A stretch of 64,000 nt of DNA from Nocardia mexicana NBRC 108244 (GTDB taxonomy: Bacteria; Actinomycetota; Actinomycetes; Mycobacteriales; Mycobacteriaceae), in NCBI RefSeq assembly GCF_001613165.1, contig NZ_BDBV01000080.1:1-64000 (forward strand), read 5' to 3'. The notes beneath the pieces were generated by a model. That model saw only the letters and a program-made list of their open reading frames with translations. It was not told the origin of the DNA and searched no databases. Made by a program: the position numbers and the translations under genes. This document shows, piece by piece, positions 17,961 to 26,507 of this stretch (the stretch's first letter is position 1; each line of letters starts with the position of its first letter).

Positions 17961-18847
17961 CAGCGCCGCCACTGCGACAGCGCCACCACTCGCTCGGTGA
18001 GGCTGTCGGTCTTCGCGCCGACACCGCCGACCACCAAACGCTGCTCCGGTGGCGACAACCCGACGGCCGGACCCAGCGGCCACCATTGGTCGAGGGGCAC
18101 CAGGCCCGGCTCGATCAGCTCCACGCCATGGAACAGGCCGAGGATGGCGTCGCGGGACCGGAACCATCCCGACCCCAGGCCGGTGAGGTAGCGGTGCTGC
18201 AGATCGGCGGCGAGGCTGTGGTGGCTGGCGCCGTCGTGCGGGGCGAGGAAATGTGTCAGTGCCACATGGGAACCCGGCGCGAGAGCGTCGATGTAGGTGC
18301 GCATCAGCGTGCCCGGATCCACATCGCCGCCGATGTGGGGCAGGATTCCCGCCGCCAGCAACGCTACCGGCTGTCTCAGGTCCACATGCTCACCGATGAC
18401 GTCGAGCACGCGGCCGGGATCGGTGATGTCGGCCCGTTCGAAGTGCGAGCGGGGGTAGCCACCCAGCAGTACACGCCCGTGGATGGTCACCACCGGGTCA
18501 TGGTCGAGGTAAACCACCACCGCGGGGCGGCCGAATTCCTGGGCGATGCTGTGCGTATCGCGCATAGCGGGGAACCCCGCCCCCAGCTCGACGAATTGGC
18601 GGATCCCCGCCGGGCCCGCCAGATAGCGCACCACACGCTCGCGCCAGAGCCTGCCCATGCGCATCACGTCCGGCCACCCCGGCGCGATCTGAGCCAGGCC
18701 GGTGCAGAACGCACGATCAGCGTCGTAGTTGTCGCGGCCGCGCCGCCAATAGTCCTGCACGCGAGGCAAACTCGGCCTCTCGGTATCCACACCGACCGGC
18801 CCTCGCGTCCCGGCGTCGAACGCCCGGGCGGCGAACGGATCCCTCAC
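17960..18847 (-). CDS. DUF574 SAM-dependent methyltransferase, divergent
   Basis: A 295-residue DUF574 enzyme with a divergent cap (SLPRVQDYWRRGRDNYDADR), motif I IRQFVELGAGFPA, VVVYLDHDPVV, and ALAPGSHVALTHFLAPHD. The C-terminal part (PGLVPLDQWWPLG) is typical. It begins with GTG overlapping the nucleoside hydrolase stop (GTGA at 18844-18847). The three copies in this operon are clearly diverged, so they probably act on different substrates or steps. Confidence 0.88.
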   Translation of the reverse strand: MRDPFAARAFDAGTRGPVGVDTERPSLPRVQDYWRRGRDNYDADRAFCTGLAQIAPGWPDVMRMGRLWRERVVRYLAGPAGIRQFVELGAGFPAMRDTHSIAQEFGRPAVVVYLDHDPVVTIHGRVLLGGYPRSHFERADITDPGRVLDVIGEHVDLRQPVALLAAGILPHIGGDVDPGTLMRTYIDALAPGSHVALTHFLAPHDGASHHSLAADLQHRYLTGLGSGWFRSRDAILGLFHGVELIEPGLVPLDQWWPLGPAVGLSPPEQRLVVGGVGAKTDSLTERVVALSQWRR

Positions 18848-20456
18848 GACGAACCCCCGCCGGGTGCTTGTACCACCAGTGCGCCCGCGGCCGGTGGGTC
18901 GCCCAGTTGTGCGGTCAGCCAGCGCATGAACGCGGGATAGTCGGCGTCGACGGCCATCATGAGCCGGCGGCCCGCGGGGTCGATACGCATGCGGCCGTCA
19001 TCGGCGAGGACAACACGCCGCAATGCCAGGTCGGCAAACCCCAGCAGGACGCGACGGTCAGAGTCATCGGGTCGTGTTGTTTGCTCGTGCGGCCGCCGAA
19101 GGCGGCGGCCCAGCGGTCGAGGTGGACCGCGAGCAGCCGCGCCCACTCGCCTGCGTCCGGCGCGGTCAGCTGCTGGTAGATCGGGTGGCCGGGGTAGAGC
19201 GCGATCTTGTCGGTGAAGGTGACGTCCGAGGGCACCAGCGTGAGATCGTGCGCGGTTGCGATGACGTAGCGGGCCGCGGTGGGGTCCAGCCGGACGTTGT
19301 GTTCTGCGCGGTCGGGGTCGCGGTAGTTGATGGCGCCACCCATCTGGGTGATCATCAGCCGCTCCCTCAGTTCGGGTGCGGTGCGCAGGGTGTCGGCGAG
19401 GTTGGTCATCGGGCCGCACCCGACCCACCGGATCCGGCCATCGGTGCGCGCGGCGAGGGCCCGGACCGCGGCCGGCACGTCGGTGGGTTGGGCTGCGACA
19501 GTCGATGGGGTCAGGCCGTCGACGACCCAGTATTTTCGGTTGCCGAGGTCGGCGCCCGCGACCACCGGGACGTCGGTGCGGCCCAGCAGATCGAGGAGGT
19601 GGCGGACGAATCGTGCGCGCTCCCCGCCGATTTCGTCGCTGGTGACCACCAGCGCCAGTTCCGGCAGCAAGGCGGCGCATCGGACCGCGATCGCGTCGTC
19701 GGGATCGCCGCCCGCGTCGACGTCCAGGATGATCGGCGTTCGCGTTAACGTCGGCAGCGGCGGCCCGCCCAGGCGCGGCCGGGCGGCCTGTCGCGCGAAT
19801 TCCGGATAACGGTCGGCGATTTCGAGCGCGGCCTCGTGCGCGGCTTCCGGCGTCTGTCCGACGGGGCGGTTGTGGTGGCAGGTTCCCGACCGTCGCGAGG
19901 CCCGATTGCCGGGTGTGGCGTCGTGCCACCGCAGGTGGACCGTGGACCCTGCGCGTTGGTGTGGGACGCGGCGACCTGCTCGCCGCTGGTCGTTCCGCGA
20001 CGCGCGTGCTCCGTGGTCGGGTACCCGCCGGTGGCGGGCGGTCGTGTGGCGTCTGCCGAGGTCGGGCTGCAGGCCGAGCGCCGCTGGACCTCCGGTCGCC
20101 GCGCTGGCGGTGTCGGCGGCCGAAAGATCGGGAAACTCGTAGCCGGTCACCGGAAATGGCTCCCCGATCGCAGCGCGCGTTACCCGCACATGCGAACCGG
20201 TCAATGTTTCCACCTCATCGTCGGGCAGGTCCGCGCTCGCGAGCGTCACCATGTACGACCGGCGAGAGCGTTCGACCAGGCCGTCGTCGTCTCCGGTGTG
20301 TTCCAGCTCGACCAGCGTCATCGGCACCGGTTTGCCGATCACGCGGCGGGGCAGATCCCACATGGGTGCGGCGGCGTCGAGCCCGTGCAACAGGTCCCCG
20401 GCGCGCACCCTGTCCGCTGGCACGGTCAGGGTGACCGGTTCGGGTGTGTCATTCAT
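18844..20456 (-). CDS. Nucleoside hydrolase with N-terminal extension, frameshifted
   Basis: An inosine/uridine-type nucleoside hydrolase domain spans the C-terminal two thirds. The metal-binding DVDAGGDPDDAIA, the loop VGCGPMTNLA, MGGAINYRDPDRAEHNV and the last Asp in LVPSDVTFTDKI are present. The N-terminal ~110 residues are a separate domain (DRVRAGDLLHGLDAAAPMWD). A single-base shift near 19050 breaks the frame after PMTLTVA; the other frame continues LLGFADLALRRVVLADDG and ends APGGGSS with a GTGA overlap onto the next gene. The gene is therefore intact except for this indel. SD GAGGA precedes the ATG. Confidence 0.75.
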
Positions 20457-20564
20457 TGCCAAGAGTCCTCGATGTGTGTGTGAAAGTGCCGGAACGGCGG
20501 GGCGGCGCCCGGAATGCAGAGCCGCCCCCACCGCTGTGCCAATCCCTCCAAAGGGGGGTTCGAC

Positions 20565-20633
20565 TTACTCGCCGTCGCCGGTGGTGTTCTCGTCGCCACC
20601 GTTGGCGCCGTCGTCTCCGCGGTGCTCGTACAT
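20565..20633 (-). CDS. 22-residue acidic peptide gene
   Basis: ATG at 20633 opens 22 codons encoding MYEHRGDDGANGG then DENTTGDGE and TAA. A near-perfect Shine-Dalgarno, AAAGGAGGTGA, lies at the right spacing (about 8-9 bases), by far the strongest in this operon. It lies between the P450 block and the nucleoside hydrolase gene, ~110 bp before the latter's start. It could be a RiPP precursor (the start has a Y-x-H triad, as P450-crosslinked biarylitides do), a leader for coupling, or a signalling peptide. Function is inference; the gene itself is well supported by the SD. Confidence 0.5.
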   Translation of the reverse strand: MYEHRGDDGANGGDENTTGDGE

Positions 20634-20772
20634 TCGTCTTCACCTCCTTTCAAACTCGTTGTGCGTGAACCCGTCTCCCATATCCGCGCGTGCCGTGTGA
20701 CTTGCGATGATGCGCAGCGCACCGTGAGACTTCCGTTGCGATCGGATGCGATGTGCGGTATGCGGCGCGGCG

Positions 20773-20937
20773 TCAGATATCGGAAGTCTGTGTGTCTCCA
20801 TCGGTCACGCGAGGGTCGCCGGGTATCGGGCGCTCGCCGTCGGCGGCGACTGCCTGATTCGGCAGCAGATAGTCGTCATCGCCGAAATAGGCGGCTAGGT
20901 CCACGGCGTCGGTGACCGTTCGGTGGGTGATCCACAT
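20773..20937 (-). CDS. 54-residue protein coupled to the P450 block
   Basis: The ATG overlaps the previous stop as TGATG at 20935-20939. The protein begins MWITHRTVTDAVDLAAYFGD and continues DDYLLPNQAVAADGERPIPG with a polar end in DTQTSDI. The acidic DDDY patch and the position in the operon suggest a small accessory protein. No family is recognised. Confidence 0.55.
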   Translation of the reverse strand: MWITHRTVTDAVDLAAYFGDDDYLLPNQAVAADGERPIPGDPRVTDGDTQTSDI

Positions 20938-21212
20938 CAGCGCTCCCCCTCCGGCTCCGGCCAGCGCCGCATCCCGCAGGACTGGGTAGCGAAGTGCTCG
21001 GGGTCACGCTCGGTGCCCGGCGAGGGCACGGACCGGTCGAGGTCGACCTCGAAGTCGAAGGGGCGTTGCGCCACATCGGTAATCATCAAGACCGCGACCC
21101 GTTCGATCGCGTCGCTGCCCTCGGCAATGGTCCACACGTCGAGCGTGGGGACGTAGACCACCCAGCGTCCTCGTGTGGCGCGGATGGCTCTCACATGAAT
21201 GCGGTCAGCCAT
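20937..21212 (-). CDS. Small 91-residue protein, currently fused to the P450
   Basis: From ATG 21212 (GGAGG 13 bases upstream) the frame encodes MADRIHVRAIRATRGRWVVY, then VPTLDVWTIAEGSDAIERV and a VLMITDVAQRPFDFEVDL strand region, a beta-alpha-beta-like small domain reminiscent of HicB-type partial RNase H folds. In the sequence as given it is in frame with the upstream P450. A one-base indel near 21.3 kb would instead end the P450 about 70 bp upstream, at a frame reading PPGRTFERA-stop, leaving this as a separate gene. I prefer separate. Confidence 0.45.
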   Translation of the reverse strand: MADRIHVRAIRATRGRWVVYVPTLDVWTIAEGSDAIERVAVLMITDVAQRPFDFEVDLDRSVPSPGTERDPEHFATQSCGMRRWPEPEGER

Positions 21213-22529
21213 GACAGCTCGTGGTCCTCCATTCCGTGGTGGTGTGAAAGTGACTGCGCCCCAGCAGCATCGAGACTCGGTCACGCACGTTCGAACGTCC
21301 GGCCGGGCGGGTGGGTGCAGGTGCGTTGGGATCGTGCGGGGTCCGTTCATGACGCAGCTGGCTACGTTGCCGAGCTCGTGCGGCGGCACCGCGAGCTGCA
21401 TGTCGGGGAACCGGTCGAACAGTGCGGGCAGCGCGACCCGTGCCTCCAGCCGGGCCAGGGATGCGCCCAGGCAATGGTGTGCGCCGAATCCGAACGACAG
21501 ATGCTGGCGCTGGATGGTGGTGTCGCGGTTCGGGTCGAACGTGTCGGCCGTGGCCCCGTACACCGTCCGGTCGCGGTTGGCGGCGGCGAACGACAACACG
21601 ATCGCCTCACCCGCGGGGATCGTGATTCCGCCGCCGAGGTCGATGTCGTCGAGGGTGAACCGGAACGGCCAGGTCGCCAAGGGCGGCTGGTGCCGGAGTG
21701 CTTCCTCGATCAGCGCGGCCCACAGGGTGCGGCCGGCGATCACGTCGGCGCGGAGCTGCGGATCGGTGAGCAGCGCGGTGATGCTGTGGCCGAGCAGGTG
21801 CACCGTGGTTTCGTGCCCAGCGCTCACCACCAGCATCAGAGTGTCGAGCAGCTCCTGCTCGGTCAGCTCCGCCGACGCGATCAGAATGCTGGTGAGATCG
21901 TCGCCGGGACGAGCTCGCTTGCGTGCGACGACCTCGGCGGCCACCATCCGCATCGCCGTGAAATCGGCGGTCACCTGCCGTGGTGTCGCGGTGGTGTCGA
22001 GCACACCGTCGGCGTGAGCGCACAGCGGTGCCGACAACTCCGGCGGCACACCCATCAGCTCCGAGATCACCCGGATCGGCAGCGGTCGCGCGAAATCCGC
22101 ACGCAGATCGACGATGTCACCGTCCGGGGTTTCGGCCAGGTAGTCGAGCAGGTCTGTGGTGATCGCGGTGATCTGTGGCCGCAGTCTGTCGGTCCGATGC
22201 TTGGTGAACGCCGGCGCCAGCGCCCGGCGTAGCCGCTGGTGATCGTCACCGGAGGTGGTGAGCATGTTGCGGACCAGGACGAACGGCGCCATCACCCAGT
22301 CCTCGGGGATATCTCCCGCCGTCCACGCGGGCCAGGAGCGGGGGTCTTTGGAAACCTTCTTGTGGGTCAGCAGGCTGCGCACCATGGCGTGGTCGGTCAC
22401 CAGCCACGCCGGTACCCCGCCGGGCAACTGAATGCGCGCGACCGGGCCGTGCTCGTCGCGGATCCGCGCCACTTCACCCTGGGGATCGGCGCCGGTGGGA
22501 TCCAGCACGCTCAGCTTGTCGTGTGCCAT
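20937..22529 (-). CDS. Cytochrome P450, CYP154-like
   Basis: A bacterial class I P450. Visible motifs: the region SWPAWTAGDIPEDWVM typical of CYP154-type conservon P450s; I-helix VVSAGHETTVHLL; ExxR as EEALRH; and the heme loop FGFGAHHCLGASLARLE with the Cys ligand. The start (ATG 22529) overlaps the upstream P450's stop by 19 bases. The P450 should end near residue 410; the frame runs on into a ~90-residue small domain, probably because of an indel near 21.3 kb. It likely works with the adjacent CYP157-like partner, using external ferredoxin and reductase. Confidence 0.85.
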   Translation of the reverse strand: MAHDKLSVLDPTGADPQGEVARIRDEHGPVARIQLPGGVPAWLVTDHAMVRSLLTHKKVSKDPRSWPAWTAGDIPEDWVMAPFVLVRNMLTTSGDDHQRLRRALAPAFTKHRTDRLRPQITAITTDLLDYLAETPDGDIVDLRADFARPLPIRVISELMGVPPELSAPLCAHADGVLDTTATPRQVTADFTAMRMVAAEVVARKRARPGDDLTSILIASAELTEQELLDTLMLVVSAGHETTVHLLGHSITALLTDPQLRADVIAGRTLWAALIEEALRHQPPLATWPFRFTLDDIDLGGGITIPAGEAIVLSFAAANRDRTVYGATADTFDPNRDTTIQRQHLSFGFGAHHCLGASLARLEARVALPALFDRFPDMQLAVPPHELGNVASCVMNGPRTIPTHLHPPARPDVRTCVTESRCCWGAVTFTPPRNGGPRAVMADRIHVRAIRATRGRWVVYVPTLDVWTIAEGSDAIERVAVLMITDVAQRPFDFEVDLDRSVPSPGTERDPEHFATQSCGMRRWPEPEGER

Positions 22530-23899
22530 GAGAGCGGCCTCCTGTCGGTACGGGGTTTCGGGGCGGACTGCGGGGGCGCGATCAGCCGCATCGGCTCGCG
22601 CACCGGCTCGAACACGACCGGAAGCGCGGCCAGGGCCCGGTGGAAGATGCCCGGCCGCCACGACACGTCGTCCGGTGGGGTCGCCAGCCGCATCTCCGGG
22701 AGCGCGTCGAGGATCTGATCGATCGCCCGCGTGGCGATGACCTCGGTCATCGCGATGGCCGGGCAGCGGTGCACACCGAGCCCGTAGGCCAGGTGTGATC
22801 GGTTCCCGGTGCGGTCGGCGGCGGTGACAGCGGGGTCGTTGTTGCAGGCCGCGAGGCTGACCACCACCGGTTGATGCGCGGGCAGCCACACGTTGCCGAT
22901 CAACGTGGCCTGGCGTGGATAGCTGATGCAGAAATTCGCCAAGGGTGGGTCGGTGAACAGCACCTCGTCGACCGCGTCGCGGGTCGACAGGCTTCCACTG
23001 AGCAGGCCGTCGGCGAAGTTCTGTCCGCGCACGTCGGACGCGGACAACAGCCGCCACAGCGCGTTGCTGATCAGGTTCGCCGTCGGCTCGTTGCCCGCCG
23101 CGAACGGCAACGCGACCTGCATCACCAACTCCGACTCGGTCAGCTCCACCGGGTGCGCCATCATCCGCGACATCAGATCGTCACCGGGATGAGCACGCCG
23201 GTACTGCACCGCCTCGGCGAGAGCCGCGCCGAACATCAGCTCGCCCCCGGCCGCGTCGATACCGTCCATGATCATCGCCTGCCCCCGATAGACGCGGCGG
23301 GCCAACGGGTCCGGGATCGCGAACAAATCCGACAGCACCCCGAACATCAGCGGCAACGCATAATCCCGGTGCAGATCCGCCGCTCCCTTCCGGGCGAACG
23401 CGTTGATCAGCCGATCGGCCTCCCGGTCCACCGCGCCATGCAGCGCGTTCAGATCCACCCCGCTCAGCACGGCATACGCCGCGCGCAGCCGGGCGTGATC
23501 CGTCCCGGCCTTCCGCAGCGCGTTGTCGCGGGCCTGCAGCATCGGCAGCACCGGGCAATCCGGCGGAATATCCTTCTGCCACACGCTGGGATCGGCGGGG
23601 AAATGCTCGTGGTCGTTCAGGATCCGCACCGCGGTCCGGTAGCCGATCACCAGCGTCGCCGGAACACCCGGCGACAGTTCCACCGGCACCAGCGATCCGA
23701 ACTCGCGCCGCATCCGCGCATACGCGGCATGCGGATCGGCAGCGAACTCCGGGACATGCAGCAGCACCCGCGGGCCGTCCACCTCGAACGGTGACCCCTG
23801 CACAACCGGGCACACCCCCGCAGTGGACGCACTCGCCGACGCGCCACCATGCACCGCCCCGACCGGCGGTTGCTCCTTCGGCGCCGATTCCATCGGCAT
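22511..23899 (-). CDS. Cytochrome P450, CYP157-like, without ExxR
   Basis: About 462 residues. Hallmarks: I-helix PFAAGNEPTANLISNAL, the motif PPLANFCISYPRQ, LPAHQPVVVSLAACNNDPAV, and heme loop LAYGLGVHRCPAIAMTEV with the Cys ligand. The usual ExxR is replaced by EVLF, as in CYP157-type enzymes, which also lack the Arg. CYP157 and CYP154 genes are paired in Streptomyces conservons, but the Roadblock, DUF742 and GTPase genes are absent here. The start ATG at 23899 follows GAGAGGACGG; a second ATG is at 23893. A 70-residue N-terminal extension is low complexity. Confidence 0.85.
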   Translation of the reverse strand: MPMESAPKEQPPVGAVHGGASASASTAGVCPVVQGSPFEVDGPRVLLHVPEFAADPHAAYARMRREFGSLVPVELSPGVPATLVIGYRTAVRILNDHEHFPADPSVWQKDIPPDCPVLPMLQARDNALRKAGTDHARLRAAYAVLSGVDLNALHGAVDREADRLINAFARKGAADLHRDYALPLMFGVLSDLFAIPDPLARRVYRGQAMIMDGIDAAGGELMFGAALAEAVQYRRAHPGDDLMSRMMAHPVELTESELVMQVALPFAAGNEPTANLISNALWRLLSASDVRGQNFADGLLSGSLSTRDAVDEVLFTDPPLANFCISYPRQATLIGNVWLPAHQPVVVSLAACNNDPAVTAADRTGNRSHLAYGLGVHRCPAIAMTEVIATRAIDQILDALPEMRLATPPDDVSWRPGIFHRALAALPVVFEPVREPMRLIAPPQSAPKPRTDRRPLSWHTTS

Positions 23900-23916
23900 T
23901 CCGTCCTCTCTCGTCT

Positions 23917-24120
23917 TCACGGCAGAAAAAGTCGTTGGTAGGGAAGCGGTTTCATCTCCGCGCTTACCTGCGCGTCGACCGTCACCTGTCTCGCCAGGCC
24001 CTGACGTCGCACCCCTGCCGCGAACACCGCCGCCACGATTTCCTCCGCGCGGTAGTCGCAGATAGGCATCCCCGCGACGCCCCACTCGACGGCCAGATGG
24101 CATTCCACGGCGATCACCAC
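23917..24120 (-). CDS. Small protein upstream of the P450 pair
   Basis: A 67-residue protein with GTG start overlapping the end of the preceding gene. It reads VIAVECHLAVEWGVAGMPIC, then DYRAEEIVAAVFAAGVRRQ, and ends in KPLPYQRLFLP. The pattern suggests one alpha/beta unit. No family is recognised. It stands 17 bp before the CYP157-like gene and in the same operon. Confidence 0.5.
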   Translation of the reverse strand: MVIAVECHLAVEWGVAGMPICDYRAEEIVAAVFAAGVRRQGLARQVTVDAQVSAEMKPLPYQRLFLP

Positions 24121-24464
24121 CGCTGTCTCTCACCGACCGCGCACCCGGGCCGCGGTGGCGGCGCAAATCGCTCGAATCGGCGGCGGGGCACCAACGTTCG
24201 CACTTCGGCGTGCACGCGCATCTCGTCCAGCCAGGCCGATACATGCGCGGCGGTCACGACGAGAATCACTGACAGTTGCGCGTAGTCCACCGTCGCCAGC
24301 CGCACCGCTAGATCGGCATCGGAATCGACCACCAGCACCGCACCGCCGACCAGAGGAAGCCGCTCCGCGTCCGCGAACGCCGCCAACTCCGCCGTGTGGG
24401 CCTTGGTGAGCCGTTTGGACCGATGCCGCAGCACTATCGCCATCCCGAATCGACGCCCGGTCAC
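24114..24464 (-). CDS. Hypothetical protein of the P450 operon
   Basis: A 116-residue protein starting with GTG overlapping the upstream stop (GTGA at 24461-24464). It has a basic N-terminus (VLRHRSKRLTKAHTAELAAF), a hydrophobic strand with acidic residues (GGAVLVVDSDADLAVRL), another strand (AQLSVILVVTAAHVSAWLDE) and a basic end, an alpha/beta pattern. The family is not recognised. The tight overlaps on both sides make it a real operon member. Confidence 0.6.
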   Translation of the reverse strand: MTGRRFGMAIVLRHRSKRLTKAHTAELAAFADAERLPLVGGAVLVVDSDADLAVRLATVDYAQLSVILVVTAAHVSAWLDEMRVHAEVRTLVPRRRFERFAPPPRPGCAVGERQRW

Positions 24465-25426
24465 GGCGCACCTCCGAGAAGCCTGCGCGACCAGTACGGC
24501 GGGAGCGTCGCGTCGAGGTCGTGGCGCTCGTACCCGGGCAGCGGGAGATCGCAACGGGTCACCGTTGCACCGGTGACCCGGCTGCGGCAGCGGCGCACGA
24601 CCCCACCGCGATCCAGATCCGCCAGCATGTACACCCCATCCGGGACGGGATCGGTGGAGTGGTCGCGGGTTTCCCATACCTCCACCGCGAGCGTCCGTGC
24701 ACCGGACGGGCATCGCGCCTGCACCCGCAGCGTGTTCGACATCGCCGAGGCGTCATCGGTGGCCGCCCCGACCAGGGCCCGGACCACGCCGCTGGCCCGC
24801 TCCTCCAGGTCGCTGAGACCTCGGCGTTCCAGCTGGACCAGCATGTTGCACAACACGAGATCGACCGCCTCTTCGGCGTGCGCGTGGACCGGCACGTCGG
24901 CGATCACCCCCGAACGGTCCTCGTCCGGGCCGCACTCCCCCAGCCGAGCACCACGATCGACGCCGCCGGCCTCTCCTCCTGGATCGAGATAGGTCACCAC
25001 GACATCCGGTGCGGTCACGGCAATCTGGTGCAGCACAAGGGCCTTCGAGACCCCGAGACCGTCGAAATGGTCCTCCGACGGCACGATCAACCGACCAGGC
25101 CGATCACCGGATCCGGAAACGGCCAGCGCATCCAGCAGGCGCCACAACGCGGGCGTCGGGGGCGCCGCCCGCAACAGCCGATCGAGGTCCACCCGCCGCC
25201 GATCAGCGATGGCCCGCACCGCTGCGATCACCGCGCCGTCGGCCTGCCGGTCCGCCTCATCCACGAGCGACCACAGCAGCGGCGCCGGCGCACCCGCCTC
25301 GCGGAACAACCGGCCTCGGACCGAACCGCCGAACTCACCGGCCAGCCGTTCGATCTCGCCCTCGATCACCCGCGCCGAGCCACCGGCCAGCGCCAGCCGC
25401 AGGTATCCCCACATCACAGTCGTCAC
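24461..25426 (-). CDS. Resolvase-like regulator, first gene of the operon
   Basis: About 321 residues. The N-terminal half (MWGYLRLALAGGSARVIEG, with DHFDGLGVSKALVLHQI) resembles the serine recombinase fold without its DNA-binding part, and no catalytic Ser is obvious. The C-terminal half (HAEEAVDLVLCNMLVQLE, then ASAMSNTLRVQARC) looks like a separate alpha/beta domain, possibly a degenerate HATPase. I chose GTG 25426, behind GGGGGTGG; the frame is open further. Being first in the operon and divergent from the aminotransferase, a regulatory role is plausible but unproven. Confidence 0.55.
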   Translation of the reverse strand: MTTVMWGYLRLALAGGSARVIEGEIERLAGEFGGSVRGRLFREAGAPAPLLWSLVDEADRQADGAVIAAVRAIADRRRVDLDRLLRAAPPTPALWRLLDALAVSGSGDRPGRLIVPSEDHFDGLGVSKALVLHQIAVTAPDVVVTYLDPGGEAGGVDRGARLGECGPDEDRSGVIADVPVHAHAEEAVDLVLCNMLVQLERRGLSDLEERASGVVRALVGAATDDASAMSNTLRVQARCPSGARTLAVEVWETRDHSTDPVPDGVYMLADLDRGGVVRRCRSRVTGATVTRCDLPLPGYERHDLDATLPPYWSRRLLGGAP

Positions 25427-25658
25427 CGGGGCCACCCCCACCGGCAGCCTGGCCGGACGGCGACACCCCGACCTGCGACTGCCGCCTGCCCCGTCGGCGA
25501 GACGGTGGCCTGGTGCCGGTCCGCATGTGTCATGCACTTCAGCATCGGCACAGGTCCGCGAACTCGGAACCGCCTTGGCACCGAACTACACCGCCCGGGA
25601 CCGGCCTTCGGCGTCCGCCCCGGGCCGTAACCCGGTCCGGCGGTGGAACACTGGCAGC

Positions 25659-26441
25659 ATGGAACTCAACGGTGCACCGGTCACGCCCGACGACCTGGCC
25701 CCTCTCGGGCTGGTCGGCTACGGGCACTTCACCTCGATGCGCGTGGAAGACGGTGCCACACGGGGCTTCTCGCTGCATCTGGACCGGCTGGTCCGTGACT
25801 GCCGCGAGGTGTTCGCCACCGACCTCGACCCCGACCGCGTCCGGGACCACATCCGGCACGCGGTACGCGACGTCACCGGCCCGGTGACCGTGCGGGTCAC
25901 GGTGTACGACCCGGACATACAGCTCGGCCGCCCAGGAGCCGACGCGGCCCCGCGGATCCTGGTGACCATGCGCGCGGCTCCGCCCGCGCCGCAGGGTCCG
26001 GTTGCGTTGCAAGCCATGGCCTACGCCCGTGACCTGCCGCGGGTGAAACACGTCGGGCTGTTCGGGGCCCTGTATCACCGCGCCAATGCGCAGCGCTCGG
26101 GATTCGACGACGCCGTGTTCACCGACCCCGGCGGCGTCATCTCCGAAATCACCACCAGCAACATCGGATTCATCACCACCGAGGGTCAGCTGGTGTGGCC
26201 GCGCGCCTACATGCTCGTCGGCACCACCATGCGACTGCTCGCACGGGCCCGCGACGAGAACGTCGTCACCGAAACCGTCACCCTCGACCGGCTCGGCGAG
26301 TTCGTCGGCGCCGTCGCCACCAACGCCGCAGTCGGTGTCCGCGCCGTCTCGCGCATCGACGACACGCATTGGGCCACCGACCACGACCTGATCGAGGTCC
26401 TGCGCAAGGATTACGAATCCATTCCGCCAGAACAAATCTGA
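25659..26441 (+). CDS. Class IV aminotransferase
   Basis: A 260-residue PLP-dependent fold type IV enzyme (branched-chain aminotransferase, D-amino acid aminotransferase or ADC lyase family). It shows DGATRGFSLHLDRLVRDC, the Schiff-base lysine in PRVKHVGLFG, EITTSNIGFIT for phosphate binding, and the TETVTLDRLGEF strand. The start ATG 25659 lies just after the divergent regulator; the frame is open upstream but antisense to that gene. It could supply an amine or amino donor for the neighbouring P450/methyltransferase cluster, which is inference. Confidence 0.85.
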   Translation: MELNGAPVTPDDLAPLGLVGYGHFTSMRVEDGATRGFSLHLDRLVRDCREVFATDLDPDRVRDHIRHAVRDVTGPVTVRVTVYDPDIQLGRPGADAAPRILVTMRAAPPAPQGPVALQAMAYARDLPRVKHVGLFGALYHRANAQRSGFDDAVFTDPGGVISEITTSNIGFITTEGQLVWPRAYMLVGTTMRLLARARDENVVTETVTLDRLGEFVGAVATNAAVGVRAVSRIDDTHWATDHDLIEVLRKDYESIPPEQI

Positions 26442-26507
26442 ACACTGTCTCGTCTTCCGGATGGCTAGGCTGGTGCGCCACAGCGACAGGAAGGGGCACA
26501 ACGAGCG

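Noticed and set aside
20565-20633. Canonical biarylitide precursor (MRYYH-type pentapeptide)
   Set aside because: The peptide is 22 residues with Y-E-H at positions 2-4, not the five-residue canonical form; I keep it only as a tentative analogy.
24461-25426. Active serine recombinase
   Set aside because: The catalytic Ser/Arg set and the DNA-binding domain are not visible, so it is at most a resolvase-like fold.
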